A program made the translations under genes and the position numbers. A model generated the notes under the pieces. That model was not told the origin of the DNA, searched no databases, and saw nothing but the letters and a program-made list of their open reading frames with translations. Below, piece by piece: positions 1-8,158 of a stretch of DNA of 64,000 bases (positions are counted from its first letter, which is position 1; each line of letters begins with the position of its first letter). Where the stretch lies: assembly GCF_002008315.2 (NCBI RefSeq), contig NZ_MVDG02000001.1, forward strand, positions 4,030,001 through 4,094,000, in the 5' to 3' direction. This DNA is from Arthrobacter sp. KBS0703 (GTDB taxonomy: Bacteria; Actinomycetota; Actinomycetes; Actinomycetales; Micrococcaceae).

Positions 1-46
1 GCACAGCACGCTTTGCCGAATATCGGATCGGTGGCGGTCGTTCCCC

Positions 47-74
47 GGTTCGATTAGACCGGTTCGATTAGACC
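47..74. repeat. 14-bp tandem duplication
   Basis: GGTTCGATTAGACC occurs twice head to tail (47-60 and 61-74) in the gene-free first 203 bases. Nothing else was recognised there apart from the purine-rich ribosome binding site just before the gene at 204. Function unknown; it may lie in a promoter region. Confidence 0.6.
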
Positions 75-203
75 TGCTCGATCTGGCCGCTTCGTGGTTG
101 CGTTCATCACACGCCGCTGTGGCGCCGCGGCGGTTCGGTCCTCCGGTCGCATACTGGACTCACCGGGAGGCGGCGGGCGCACGGGCAGGCAGGAGGAGCA
201 GGC

Positions 204-485
204 ATGAAAACCCTGATGGCAGTGGTGCGGAACGAGTACTTTCCCGCGGCTGCGGTGCTGGTGGTGGTCGTGCTCTTTTGGACGGCGGGACTGTTCGGCG
301 GCCTGTCATTGCTCAGCACGAGCCAGCCGCCCATCGCCACGCTGTTCTGGCTGTTGTTCGTCTACGCGGTGGCCGTCCTGTCGCCGCTGGCCGGGCTGTT
401 CGCTGCGGCTGACCTGGTCCGAAGGTGGTGGCGGAACCGCCGCGCTGCCAAGATCGGGACGGGCGCGGCACGCCACGACCGGTGA
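204..485 (+). CDS. Small two-TM membrane protein, function unknown
   Basis: This 93-residue protein has two hydrophobic segments, at about residues 13-35 and 45-70. A short basic tail follows (RRWWRNRRAAK), which would favour a cytoplasmic C-terminus. The ATG at 204 follows a good AGGAGGAGC-type ribosome binding site. No catalytic motif or known family was recognised. The next gene, a BNR-repeat protein, starts about 70 bases later on the same strand but need not be functionally linked. It is called as a gene because of the ribosome binding site and the coherent two-helix profile. Confidence 0.6.
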   Translation: MKTLMAVVRNEYFPAAAVLVVVVLFWTAGLFGGLSLLSTSQPPIATLFWLLFVYAVAVLSPLAGLFAAADLVRRWWRNRRAAKIGTGAARHDR

Positions 486-554
486 CCGGACCCGGCCCGG
501 CCTCCCGCACCCAAACCATTGCGGCCTCCCCGCCGTAGTGGTTGCATGGGGTGC

Positions 555-1676
555 ATGGCTACCCCTGAGAGTTACGTCCTAGCAATCGGGACCAAGAAAG
601 GCCTCTGGCTGGCGACCAGCCAGGACCGGAAGCAATGGTCCTTCACCGGCCCGCACTTCCTGATGAGCGAGATCCCGAGCATCGGCATCGACACGCGCGA
701 CGGCCGCACCCGAATCATGGTGGGCGTCAGGTCGGAACACTGGGGCCCCACCGTTGCCCATTCGGATGACCTCGGCGCTTCGTGGACCGAACCGGAACAA
801 GGCGCGATCAAATTCCCCGACGGCACCGACGCCGCCGTGGAACGCATCTGGCAGATCTACCCCGACGCCGAGTCCCGCCCCGGAGTGGTGTGGGCCGGGG
901 CCGAGCCGATTTCGGTCTGGAAGTCCACCGACGGCGGCGAGCACTTCGAGCTGAACCGCGGGCTCTGGGACCACCCGCACCGCAGCGAATGGGGCGCCGG
1001 ATACGGCGGCGCCGCCGCGCACTCGATCGTGGTCAACCCGTCCGGGGACAACGTGCACGTCGCGATGAGCACCGGCGGAGTGTACCGCTCGCTCGACGGC
1101 GGGTCGTCCTGGGAGCCGCGGAACAAGGGCATCTCCGCCTACTTCATGCCCGATCCCAACCCGGAATTCGGCCAGTGCGTGCACAAGATAGCGGCGGACG
1201 CCGCCGTCGAAGGCCGCCTCTACGCGCAAAATCACCACGGCGTCTACCGCAGTGATGACAATGCCGAGAACTGGGAGTCAATCGCGGAGGGGTTGCCCGC
1301 CGATTTCGGTTTCGTGATGCTGACGCATCCGAGGCGGGCGGGCACGGCCTGGGTGATTCCGCTCAAGGCCGACGGCGAGCGGATTCCCCCCGAGGGAAAG
1401 CTCGCGGTGCACCGGACGGATGACGCCGGCGGCAGTTGGAAGCGCCTGGACGCCGGACTGCCGCAGTCAGAATACAACGCCGTGCTCCGTGACGCGGCCG
1501 CGGTGGATTCTGCCGAACCCGCCGGGGTGTACTTCGGAACACGCGGCGGCTCGGTCTATGCCAGCGCTGACGAGGGCGAATCGTTTGCCGAGGTGGCGTC
1601 CCACCTGCCGGACGTCCTGTGCGTGCGCGCCGCCGTGGTTGCCGATGCACGGGTCGCAGCAACGGCTTCCGCGTGA
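555..1676 (+). CDS. BNR/Asp-box repeat beta-propeller protein (sialidase-like fold)
   Basis: This 373-residue protein carries at least five Asp-box motifs (S-x-D-x-G-x-x-x-[WF] type): KSTDGGEHFE, RSLDGGSSWE, RSDDNAENWE, RTDDAGGSWK and ASADEGESFA. These mark a VPS10/BNR-type propeller. No signal peptide and no clear sialidase catalytic set was seen, so 'exo-alpha-sialidase' would over-call it. ATG codons at 546 and 555 are both possible; 555 is chosen because a GGGG stretch lies just upstream. A ubiquitin-like MoaD-family gene begins 9 bases after the stop, so the two are probably co-transcribed. Confidence 0.75.
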   Translation: MATPESYVLAIGTKKGLWLATSQDRKQWSFTGPHFLMSEIPSIGIDTRDGRTRIMVGVRSEHWGPTVAHSDDLGASWTEPEQGAIKFPDGTDAAVERIWQIYPDAESRPGVVWAGAEPISVWKSTDGGEHFELNRGLWDHPHRSEWGAGYGGAAAHSIVVNPSGDNVHVAMSTGGVYRSLDGGSSWEPRNKGISAYFMPDPNPEFGQCVHKIAADAAVEGRLYAQNHHGVYRSDDNAENWESIAEGLPADFGFVMLTHPRRAGTAWVIPLKADGERIPPEGKLAVHRTDDAGGSWKRLDAGLPQSEYNAVLRDAAAVDSAEPAGVYFGTRGGSVYASADEGESFAEVASHLPDVLCVRAAVVADARVAATASA

Positions 1677-1685
1677 GGATCCGCG

Positions 1686-1973
1686 GTGGCTGAGATCAGC
1701 GTGGTGCTTCCCAGCGTCCTCCAGCCGCTCGCCGGCGGGCAGTCCTACCTGACTGCGCCCGCCGACGGGACGGTGACTGTGGGCTGGTTGCTGGATTCCG
1801 TGACCGGGGATTACCCGGTGCTCGCCAGGAGGCTGCGGGACGAAACGGGTGCCCTCCGCCGCTACGTGAATATTTACGTGAACGGTGACGAGGTCCGGCG
1901 TCTCCAGGGCCTGGATACGGAGGTCGCTGCCGGCCAGGAAGTGCTGATCATTCAGTCCGTGGCCGGGGGATAG
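1686..1973 (+). CDS. MoaD/ThiS-family ubiquitin-like protein
   Basis: This 95-residue protein starts with GTG and has the beta-grasp pattern of MoaD/ThiS sulfur carriers. Its last two residues are Gly-Gly (SVAGG), the tail such carriers use for adenylation and thiocarboxylation. The segment RRYVNIYVNGDEVRRLQG matches the MoaD-like core. No MoeB/ThiF activating enzyme and no cofactor-synthesis gene is nearby. The only obvious partner is the BNR propeller 9 bases upstream. It could be a dedicated sulfur carrier or a protein modifier; family membership is well supported, the role is not. Confidence 0.8.
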   Translation: MAEISVVLPSVLQPLAGGQSYLTAPADGTVTVGWLLDSVTGDYPVLARRLRDETGALRRYVNIYVNGDEVRRLQGLDTEVAAGQEVLIIQSVAGG

Positions 1974-1978
1974 CTGGC

Positions 1979-2215
1979 TCAGGCGACGCGCCAAACGCTG
2001 CACTCGTCCGTATTGATGGCCTTCCGCATGCCCGTGTGATGATCCATGATCCAGACGACGCCGATGCCCGGCGCTGTCTCCTGGACGCTGCCGCGGCGGA
2101 TGATGACGTCGTCGTAGCTGGGCCCCACCGAGAGGCGGGCTTCGATCTCGTCCCCGCGGTGGAGCTGGTCCAGGGCGCGGACCCGGGTTATGTGGGCTTT
2201 GGCTTCCTTCAACAT
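1979..2215 (-). CDS. Small conserved-type hypothetical protein
   Basis: This 78-residue protein begins MLKEAKAHITRV. The start is fixed by a strong AGGAGG ribosome binding site about 7 bases upstream of the ATG at 2215. The composition looks soluble, with no TM segment and no metal motif recognised. It converges on the MoaD-like gene with only 5 bases between the stops. A longer reading frame extends upstream but lacks a ribosome binding site. Function unknown. Confidence 0.55.
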   Translation of the reverse strand: MLKEAKAHITRVRALDQLHRGDEIEARLSVGPSYDDVIIRRGSVQETAPGIGVVWIMDHHTGMRKAINTDECSVWRVA

Positions 2216-2427
2216 GGCGTGGCCTCCTGAGCTGGAGCTGGTGCCTGCAATTGCCGGCACTTCCAGTGTGGCGCCGGAATGTTGCGCCCTGGTTTCCTGC
2301 CCGTTAGCACCCGGTTAGTTTTCCGCGCCGGGCCGGTTTCGGCCCGGCATTGACCGCCGAATCATCTGCCGTGAGACTTTCAATGGGCTTGCACCCCGCC
2401 ACGGCCGCCTACCAGGAGGAACCAGCA

Positions 2428-4176
2428 ATGACCATCCAGGAATCCGAAGCAGAAGCAGCCTTCAGGGCGGGCAGGGAATGGTTCAAGAGTGCGGTGGTCT
2501 ACCAGATCTACCCCCGCAGCTTCGCTGATTCGGACGGTGACGGCGTCGGCGACCTCCGCGGGATCATCGGCCGGCTCGACTACCTGCAGACGCTGGGCGT
2601 CGACGTCGTCTGGCTGTCCCCGGTATACCGCTCGCCGCAGGACGACAACGGTTACGACATCAGCGACTACCGGGACATCGATCCGGTCTTCGGGGACCTG
2701 GAAACCCTGGACGAACTCCTGGACGGACTGCATGCACGCGGCATGAAGCTCGTGATGGACCTGGTGGTCAACCACACCTCGGACGAGCACCCGTGGTTCG
2801 TGGAATCCCGCTCGGGCAAGGACAACCCGAAACGGGACTGGTACTGGTGGCGGCCGCCGCGGGAGGGGGCCGAACCGGGCGCGCCGGGTGCGGAGCCGAA
2901 CAACTGGGGTTCCGCGTTCTCCGGGCCGGCCTGGGAATACGACGCCGCCTCCGGGGAGTACTACCTCCACCTCTTCTCGCGGAAGCAGCCGGACCTCAAC
3001 TGGGAGAACCCGGACGTCCGTGCCGCCATCTACGACATGATGAACTGGTGGCTCGACAGGGGAGTGGACGGCTTCCGGATGGACGTCATCAACTTCATTT
3101 CCAAGGTTGAGTCACTCCCGGACGGCCCCCGCGCTGACGGCATGCTGTACGGCGACGGCGGCCCCCACTTCATCTGCGGGCCGCGCATCCATGAGTTCCT
3201 GCAGGAGATGCACCAGGAGGTCTTCGCCGGCCGGGACAAGGACCTGCTCACCGTGGGCGAGATGCCCGGCGTGACCGTGGAGGACGCCGCGCTGTTCACC
3301 GACCCCCGGCGCCGGGAAGTGGACATGGTGTTCCAGTTCGAGCACGTGGCCCTGGACCAGGAGGGCGGCAACAAGTGGCGGCCCAAGAAGCTGCTGCTGA
3401 CGGATCTGAAGAAATCCCTCGGCCGCTGGCAGGAGGCGCTGGCAGAGCGCGGCTGGAACAGCCTGTACTGGGGGAACCACGACCAGGCCCGCGCGGTGTC
3501 CCGCTTCGGCGACGACGGCCACTACCGCGAGCTGTCAGCCAAGATGCTGGCCGCTGTCCTGCATCTGCACCGCGGCACGCCGTACGTGTACCAGGGCGAG
3601 GAACTGGGCATGACCAACATGGCGTTCGGCGCCATCAGCGACTACCGCGACATCGAGGTCCTCAACCACCACCGCGAGGCCACCACCCACCTGGGCCACA
3701 CGGACGCCGACGTCCTCGCCGCCCTGGCGCCGCTGAACCGCGACAACGCGCGCACGCCGGTCCAGTGGGACGCCAGCCGCCACGCGGGCTTCACCACGGG
3801 GGCCCCGTGGATCGCGGTCAATCCGAACGCGAACGCCATCAACGCCGCCGCGCAGGTGGACGACCCCCAGTCCGTCTTCAGCTTCTACCGCGAGGTCATC
3901 GCCCTGCGCCACGCGGACCCCGTGGTGGCCTACGGAGACTTCACCATGCTGCTGCCCGACGACGAACACGTCTACGCGTTCCGGCGCTCGCTTCCGGACG
4001 CGGAGATGCTGGTCCTGGGAAACTTTTCCGGCGCGGAGCAGTCTGCCGGCACCGGGAACTCTGCCGGAATCGAAAGATCCTGGGGCGACGCCGAGCAGGT
4101 GCTGGGGAACTACCCGCCGCAGGCCGGCCTGCAGCTGCGTCCGTGGGAAGTGAAGGTGTTCCGCCGGAGCCTGTAG
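2428..4176 (+). CDS. GH13 alpha-glucosidase (oligo-1,6-glucosidase type)
   Basis: This 582-residue cytoplasmic glycoside hydrolase family 13 enzyme is likely to hydrolyse short alpha-glucosides. Visible motifs are the N-terminal VYQIYPRSFADS, region I DLVVNHTSDEHPWF, the nucleophile in GFRMDVINF, the acid/base in VGEMPG, and the transition-state stabiliser in NHDQ. Length and motif order fit oligo-1,6-glucosidase/alpha-glucosidase. The ATG at 2428 is chosen because of AGGAGGAACC just upstream; in-frame codons further upstream lack a ribosome binding site. It converges on a second GH13 gene 9 bases away, so the two share a boundary rather than an operon. Exact substrate cannot be read from sequence. 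Confidence 0.9.
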   Translation: MTIQESEAEAAFRAGREWFKSAVVYQIYPRSFADSDGDGVGDLRGIIGRLDYLQTLGVDVVWLSPVYRSPQDDNGYDISDYRDIDPVFGDLETLDELLDGLHARGMKLVMDLVVNHTSDEHPWFVESRSGKDNPKRDWYWWRPPREGAEPGAPGAEPNNWGSAFSGPAWEYDAASGEYYLHLFSRKQPDLNWENPDVRAAIYDMMNWWLDRGVDGFRMDVINFISKVESLPDGPRADGMLYGDGGPHFICGPRIHEFLQEMHQEVFAGRDKDLLTVGEMPGVTVEDAALFTDPRRREVDMVFQFEHVALDQEGGNKWRPKKLLLTDLKKSLGRWQEALAERGWNSLYWGNHDQARAVSRFGDDGHYRELSAKMLAAVLHLHRGTPYVYQGEELGMTNMAFGAISDYRDIEVLNHHREATTHLGHTDADVLAALAPLNRDNARTPVQWDASRHAGFTTGAPWIAVNPNANAINAAAQVDDPQSVFSFYREVIALRHADPVVAYGDFTMLLPDDEHVYAFRRSLPDAEMLVLGNFSGAEQSAGTGNSAGIERSWGDAEQVLGNYPPQAGLQLRPWEVKVFRRSL

Positions 4177-4185
4177 CGAGCGGCC

Positions 4186-5880
4186 TCAGGGAGCGAGCCT
4201 GTCGCCGGATTTGTGTACCCGGAACCAGCGGTAGCCGTAGCGGCCCAGCTCAACCGTGAATCCGCCGTCGGGCTCCAGCGGAACGTTGTCGCCGCCCAGC
4301 AGGTCCAGCAGCGTGGCGCCCCTGAACGCCCGGGGCGGGCCGTCCTTGGGGCCCGCATTGCCGCTGACTTTCACGGTGTCCTCGCCGAAGTTGTGCAGCA
4401 GCACCAGGGTTGCCCCCGTCGAGCTGCAGGTGTGCGCGAAGACCGCTGGCTCGGGCTGTTCGATGACCGCGAATTCGCCCCAGCCCAGCTCCGGTGATTC
4501 GCGGTAGCGCTGGATGAGCGTGGCGATGAAGTTCCACAGGGACTCCGGGTCCCGCTTGGCGGCCGCGGCATTGACCTTGTTCGGGCCGAACTCGCCACGC
4601 GCCAGCGGTGCCACGAGGTCCGACACGAGCGCGCTGGAGAAGCCGCCGTTCTTTTCGTCGTTCCACTGCATCGGCGTGCGGACGGCGGAGCGGCTCTTCT
4701 GCCGCAGGTCCTCGCCCATGCCGATTTCCTCGCCGTAGTAGAGGACGGGTGTGCCGGGCAGGGAGAACATCAGCGAATACACCATGCGGATCCTGCCGGC
4801 GTCGCCGTTCAGCATCGGCGGCAGCCTGCGCCGGAGGCCCCGGTTGTAGACCTGCATGTTCTTCTCGGGGCCGAACGCGGCGAAAACCTCCTCGCGCTCC
4901 CCGTCGCTGAGCTTGTCCAGCGTGAGCTCGTCATGGTTGCGGACGAACATGGCCCACTGGTTGTCGGGATTCAGGGCCGGGCGGCTCTTGAGCGTCTCCG
5001 CCAGCGGGCGGGCGTCCTGGCGGGCCAGCGAAAGGTACAGGTGCTGCATGGTCATGAAGTCGAACTGCATGTTCAGTTCGTTGCCCTCGGCCCCGCCGAA
5101 GTATTCCAGCTGCTCTTTGTACGGCAGGTTTACCTCGCCCAGCAGCACCGCGCTGCCGTTGCGCCGGCTGACGAAGCTGCGCAGGGCGGTCAGGTAGTCG
5201 TGCGGGTCGATCCTGGCCGCCTCGTCCTTGGGCTGGCCGCGGGTTTCCAGGAAGAACGGCACCGCATCGAGCCGGAAACCGTCCAGGCCCAGTTCCAGCC
5301 AGAGCCCCATGGCCTTGGCGATCTCGTTCCGGACTTTGGGGTTGGTGACGTTGAGGTCAGGTTGGAACTCGGCGAACATGTGGAGGTACCACTCGCCGGT
5401 GGCGTCGTCCTGCGTCCAGATGGACGTCTGCTCGCCCGGGAACACCACTTCGGAGGACGTGTCCGGCGGGGTGTCCTTCCGCCACACGTAATAGTCGCGG
5501 TACGGGTTGTCCACGGACTTCCGCGCCTCCTGGAACCACGGATGCTTGATGGACGTATGGTTGACCACGAAATCCGCGATGACCCGGATGCCGCGGTCCT
5601 TGGCGGTGCGGATGAACTCCACGAGGTCGCCCATGGTGCCCAGCCGGTGGTCCACGCCGTAGAAGTCGGTGACGTCGTAGCCATCGTCCCGGTCCGGCGA
5701 CGGGTAGAACGGCATGAGCCAGATGCAGCTCACGCCCAGCGCCGCGAGGTAGTCCACCCGCTGCGTCAGGCCGGCGAAATCGCCGGTGCCGTCGCCGTCG
5801 TCGTCGAAAAAAGTCTCGACGTCGAGGCAGTAGATCACGGCGTTCTTCCACCACAGGTCCGATGTTTCAGCGATTCTCAT
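4186..5880 (-). CDS. GH13 trehalose synthase-like alpha-amylase family protein
   Basis: This 564-residue GH13 enzyme begins MRIAETSDLWWKNAVIYCLD. It resembles trehalose synthase (maltose alpha-D-glucosyltransferase) more than secreted amylases. Catalytic motifs present are DFVVNHTSIKHPWF, the nucleophile in GFRLDAVPF, the acid/base in LLGEVNLP, and NHDELTL. There is no signal peptide, so it acts in the cytoplasm. The start overlaps the stop of the LLM oxidoreductase by 4 bases (ATGA), implying translational coupling in one operon. It may interconvert maltose and trehalose, or be a specialised paralogue; motifs alone do not decide this. Confidence 0.85.
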   Translation of the reverse strand: MRIAETSDLWWKNAVIYCLDVETFFDDDGDGTGDFAGLTQRVDYLAALGVSCIWLMPFYPSPDRDDGYDVTDFYGVDHRLGTMGDLVEFIRTAKDRGIRVIADFVVNHTSIKHPWFQEARKSVDNPYRDYYVWRKDTPPDTSSEVVFPGEQTSIWTQDDATGEWYLHMFAEFQPDLNVTNPKVRNEIAKAMGLWLELGLDGFRLDAVPFFLETRGQPKDEAARIDPHDYLTALRSFVSRRNGSAVLLGEVNLPYKEQLEYFGGAEGNELNMQFDFMTMQHLYLSLARQDARPLAETLKSRPALNPDNQWAMFVRNHDELTLDKLSDGEREEVFAAFGPEKNMQVYNRGLRRRLPPMLNGDAGRIRMVYSLMFSLPGTPVLYYGEEIGMGEDLRQKSRSAVRTPMQWNDEKNGGFSSALVSDLVAPLARGEFGPNKVNAAAAKRDPESLWNFIATLIQRYRESPELGWGEFAVIEQPEPAVFAHTCSSTGATLVLLHNFGEDTVKVSGNAGPKDGPPRAFRGATLLDLLGGDNVPLEPDGGFTVELGRYGYRWFRVHKSGDRLAP

Positions 5881-6848
5881 GCGACGCGCACCTTCCGTAG
5901 CTGGGGCAGGACCTTGTCCGCGAACGCCTCGATGAACCGGGCCTGTTCCTGCCCCACGAAGTGCAGGTACAGCTCGTCGAAGCCGAGGTCGGCGTACTCG
6001 GCGAGCCACTGCGCGTGCTGGTCAAGGCTGGCTGAGATGTTGACCGATCTCCGGAGCTGTTCCTCGCCGACGTCGGTGCTCACGCCGTCGAAATGGGCGG
6101 CCGTGGGCAGGTCCCAGGGTATTGGCGGGGCGAAAATGTTGGACCGCCACTGGTCCACGGCGATGGCCACGGCGTCCTTCTCGTCGGGCGCCCAGGAGAG
6201 GTGGATCTGCAGGATCGCCTTGCCGCGGCCGCCGTTGCCGCGGTAGGCGGTGAGCATCTCGCTGAGCTTGTGGTGCGGCTGGTTCACGGTGACCAGCCCG
6301 TCCGCCCACGCCGCCGAGCGGCGCGCCGTGTCCACGCTGATGGCCGGGGCAATGAGCTGCGGCGGAGGCTCCGGGACGTCCCAGATCCGTGCCTGCTCCA
6401 CCGTGACCAGCCCGTGGTGCGTGACCTCCTCACCGGCGTGCAGGCGCCGGATGACCTCCACGCACTCCTCGAGCCGCTGCTGCCGGGTTTCCTTCAGCGG
6501 CCAGGGGTCACCCGTGATGTGCTCGTTCATGTTCTCCCCGCTGCCCAGGGCCGCCCAGAACCGGCCCGGGAACATGGAGGCCAGCGTGGCCGAGGCATGC
6601 GCGATGATGGCCGGGTGATACCGCTGGCCCGGCGCGTTGACCACGCCGAACCGGAGCTTGGTGGTGGCCAGCGCGGCGCCCAGCCAGGACCACGCGAACC
6701 CGGAATGCCCCTGCCGGGCGGACCAGGGTTCGATGTGGTCCGAGCACATGGCGGCGTCAAAGCCCGCGGCCTCGGCGTGCTGGACGTCCTTGAGGAGCTG
6801 TCCCGGGCTGATCTGTTCATGCGACGCGTGAAATCCAATGGCTGCCAT
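5877..6848 (-). CDS. LLM-class flavin/F420-dependent oxidoreductase
   Basis: This 323-residue luciferase-like monooxygenase-fold protein begins IGFHASHEQISPGQLL. It contains MCSDHIEPW and the LGSGENMNEHITG segment typical of F420/FMN-dependent LLM enzymes. It is predicted to be a soluble TIM barrel using FMN or F420; the substrate is unknown. It is the first gene of a minus-strand pair, and its stop overlaps the start of the trehalose synthase-like GH13 gene, so the two are probably made together. The 85 bases to the divergent DNA ligase start would hold both promoters. The start lacks a strong ribosome binding site. Confidence 0.85.
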   Translation of the reverse strand: MAAIGFHASHEQISPGQLLKDVQHAEAAGFDAAMCSDHIEPWSARQGHSGFAWSWLGAALATTKLRFGVVNAPGQRYHPAIIAHASATLASMFPGRFWAALGSGENMNEHITGDPWPLKETRQQRLEECVEVIRRLHAGEEVTHHGLVTVEQARIWDVPEPPPQLIAPAISVDTARRSAAWADGLVTVNQPHHKLSEMLTAYRGNGGRGKAILQIHLSWAPDEKDAVAIAVDQWRSNIFAPPIPWDLPTAAHFDGVSTDVGEEQLRRSVNISASLDQHAQWLAEYADLGFDELYLHFVGQEQARFIEAFADKVLPQLRKVRVA

Positions 6849-6933
6849 CGTTAAGGTCTACCGGCGGGCGGTCACTGTGTCGAGGGCTCCGAGGGGTAGC
6901 GCCCCGGCGGGACCCCGGGCAAGAATGGGGCGT

Positions 6934-8001
6934 ATGCAGCTTCCGGTCATGCCTCCCCTTCCTCCCATGCTTGCCAAATCGGTGGCCGCCATCCCGGACG
7001 GTGCCATGAGCTACGAGCCGAAATGGGACGGTTTCCGGTCCATTGTTTTCCGCGACGGCGACGACGTGGAGATCGGCAGCCGCAACGAAAAGCCGATGAC
7101 GCGCTACTTTCCGGAGCTGGTGGAGGCGCTGAAGGCCAACCTTCCGCCGCGGTGTGTGCTCGACGGCGAGATCGTCCTGGTGGGCGCATCGGGGGACCGG
7201 CTCGACTTTGACGCCCTGCAGCAGCGGATCCATCCCGCCGCGAGCAGGGTCAAGCTGCTGGCCGAACAGACGCCGGCGAAGTTCGTGGCCTTCGACCTGC
7301 TGGCGCTGGGCGACCACGACTTCAGCGGCCGGCCCTTCGCCGAGCGGCGCGCCGCACTCGAGGCGGCGCTGGCCGGCGCGCGTGCACCGATCCATCTGAC
7401 CGCCGCGACGCAGGACCGGGAGCTCGCCGGAAAGTGGTTCGACCAGTTTGAGGGCGCCGGCCTGGACGGGATCATCGCCAAGCCCCTCAACGGCGAGTAC
7501 CAGCCGGACAAGCGCGTGATGTTCAAGGTCAAGCACGAACGCACGGCCGACTGCGTGCTGGCCGGCTACCGCGTGCACAAGAGCGGACCCGACGCCATCG
7601 GATCGCTGCTGCTGGGCCTGTACAAGCCCGGCGGCGAACTCGCCAGCGTGGGCGTGGTGGGCGCCTTTCCGATGCAGCGGCGGCGGGAGCTGTTCGAGGA
7701 ACTCCAGGCGCTGGTGACCGGCTTTGACGAGCACCCGTGGGCCTGGGCCAAGCAGGAGGAAGGCGCCCGGACGCCGCGCAACGCCGAGGGCAGCCGCTGG
7801 AGCGCCGGCAAGGACCTGTCCTTCACGCCGCTGCGTCCAGAGCGGGTGCTGGAAGTGAAGTACGACCACATGGAGGGCGAGCGGTTCCGCCACACCGCGC
7901 AGTTCGTGCGCTGGCGCCCGGACCGGGACCCGTCATCCTGCACGTACGAGCAGCTCGAGGAGCCCGTGAAGTTCGACCTCGCCGAGGTGCTCGCCACCTA
8001 A
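6934..8001 (+). CDS. ATP-dependent DNA ligase, LigC type
   Basis: This 355-residue ATP-dependent DNA ligase has the adenylation motif EPKWDGFR (KxDGxR, lysine nucleophile) near residue 29. Further nucleotidyltransferase motifs follow: VLDGEIV, FVAFDLL, GLDGIIAKPL and MFKVKHER. A C-terminal OB-fold region ends near residue 350. It lacks the polymerase and nuclease domains of LigD, so it resembles stand-alone actinobacterial LigC ligases used in repair. ATGs at 6925 and 6934 are both possible; 6934 gives the usual MxLPVMPP N-terminus. It is divergent from the LLM gene and followed by a strong hairpin. Confidence 0.9.
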   Translation: MQLPVMPPLPPMLAKSVAAIPDGAMSYEPKWDGFRSIVFRDGDDVEIGSRNEKPMTRYFPELVEALKANLPPRCVLDGEIVLVGASGDRLDFDALQQRIHPAASRVKLLAEQTPAKFVAFDLLALGDHDFSGRPFAERRAALEAALAGARAPIHLTAATQDRELAGKWFDQFEGAGLDGIIAKPLNGEYQPDKRVMFKVKHERTADCVLAGYRVHKSGPDAIGSLLLGLYKPGGELASVGVVGAFPMQRRRELFEELQALVTGFDEHPWAWAKQEEGARTPRNAEGSRWSAGKDLSFTPLRPERVLEVKYDHMEGERFRHTAQFVRWRPDRDPSSCTYEQLEEPVKFDLAEVLAT

Positions 8002-8007
8002 ACATCA

Positions 8008-8043
8008 GCGGCCCGCCCCTTTTTCGCAAAAGGGACGGGCCGC
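8008..8043. terminator. Hairpin terminator between ligase and MFS genes
   Basis: The arms GCGGCCCG-CCCTTTT and AAAAGGG-CGGGCCGC pair around a short loop with one C/A mismatch. The A/T-rich top and position between two convergent genes suggest a bidirectional terminator beginning 7 bases after the ligase stop. Confidence 0.8.
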
Positions 8044-8158
8044 CGTCGTGACCTTCTTTGAAACTAATCCGGCCGAAAAGGCGGCGGACCCGCCGTGTCC
8101 CGGGGCGCTTGCGGGGCAAACGGGGTCACGACGGCGGGCCGCACCCGGGCCGGCCGGG

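Noticed and set aside
4933..6246. 437-codon open frame on the plus strand
   Set aside because: It is antisense to the GH13 and LLM genes, which have complete catalytic motifs and coupled starts.
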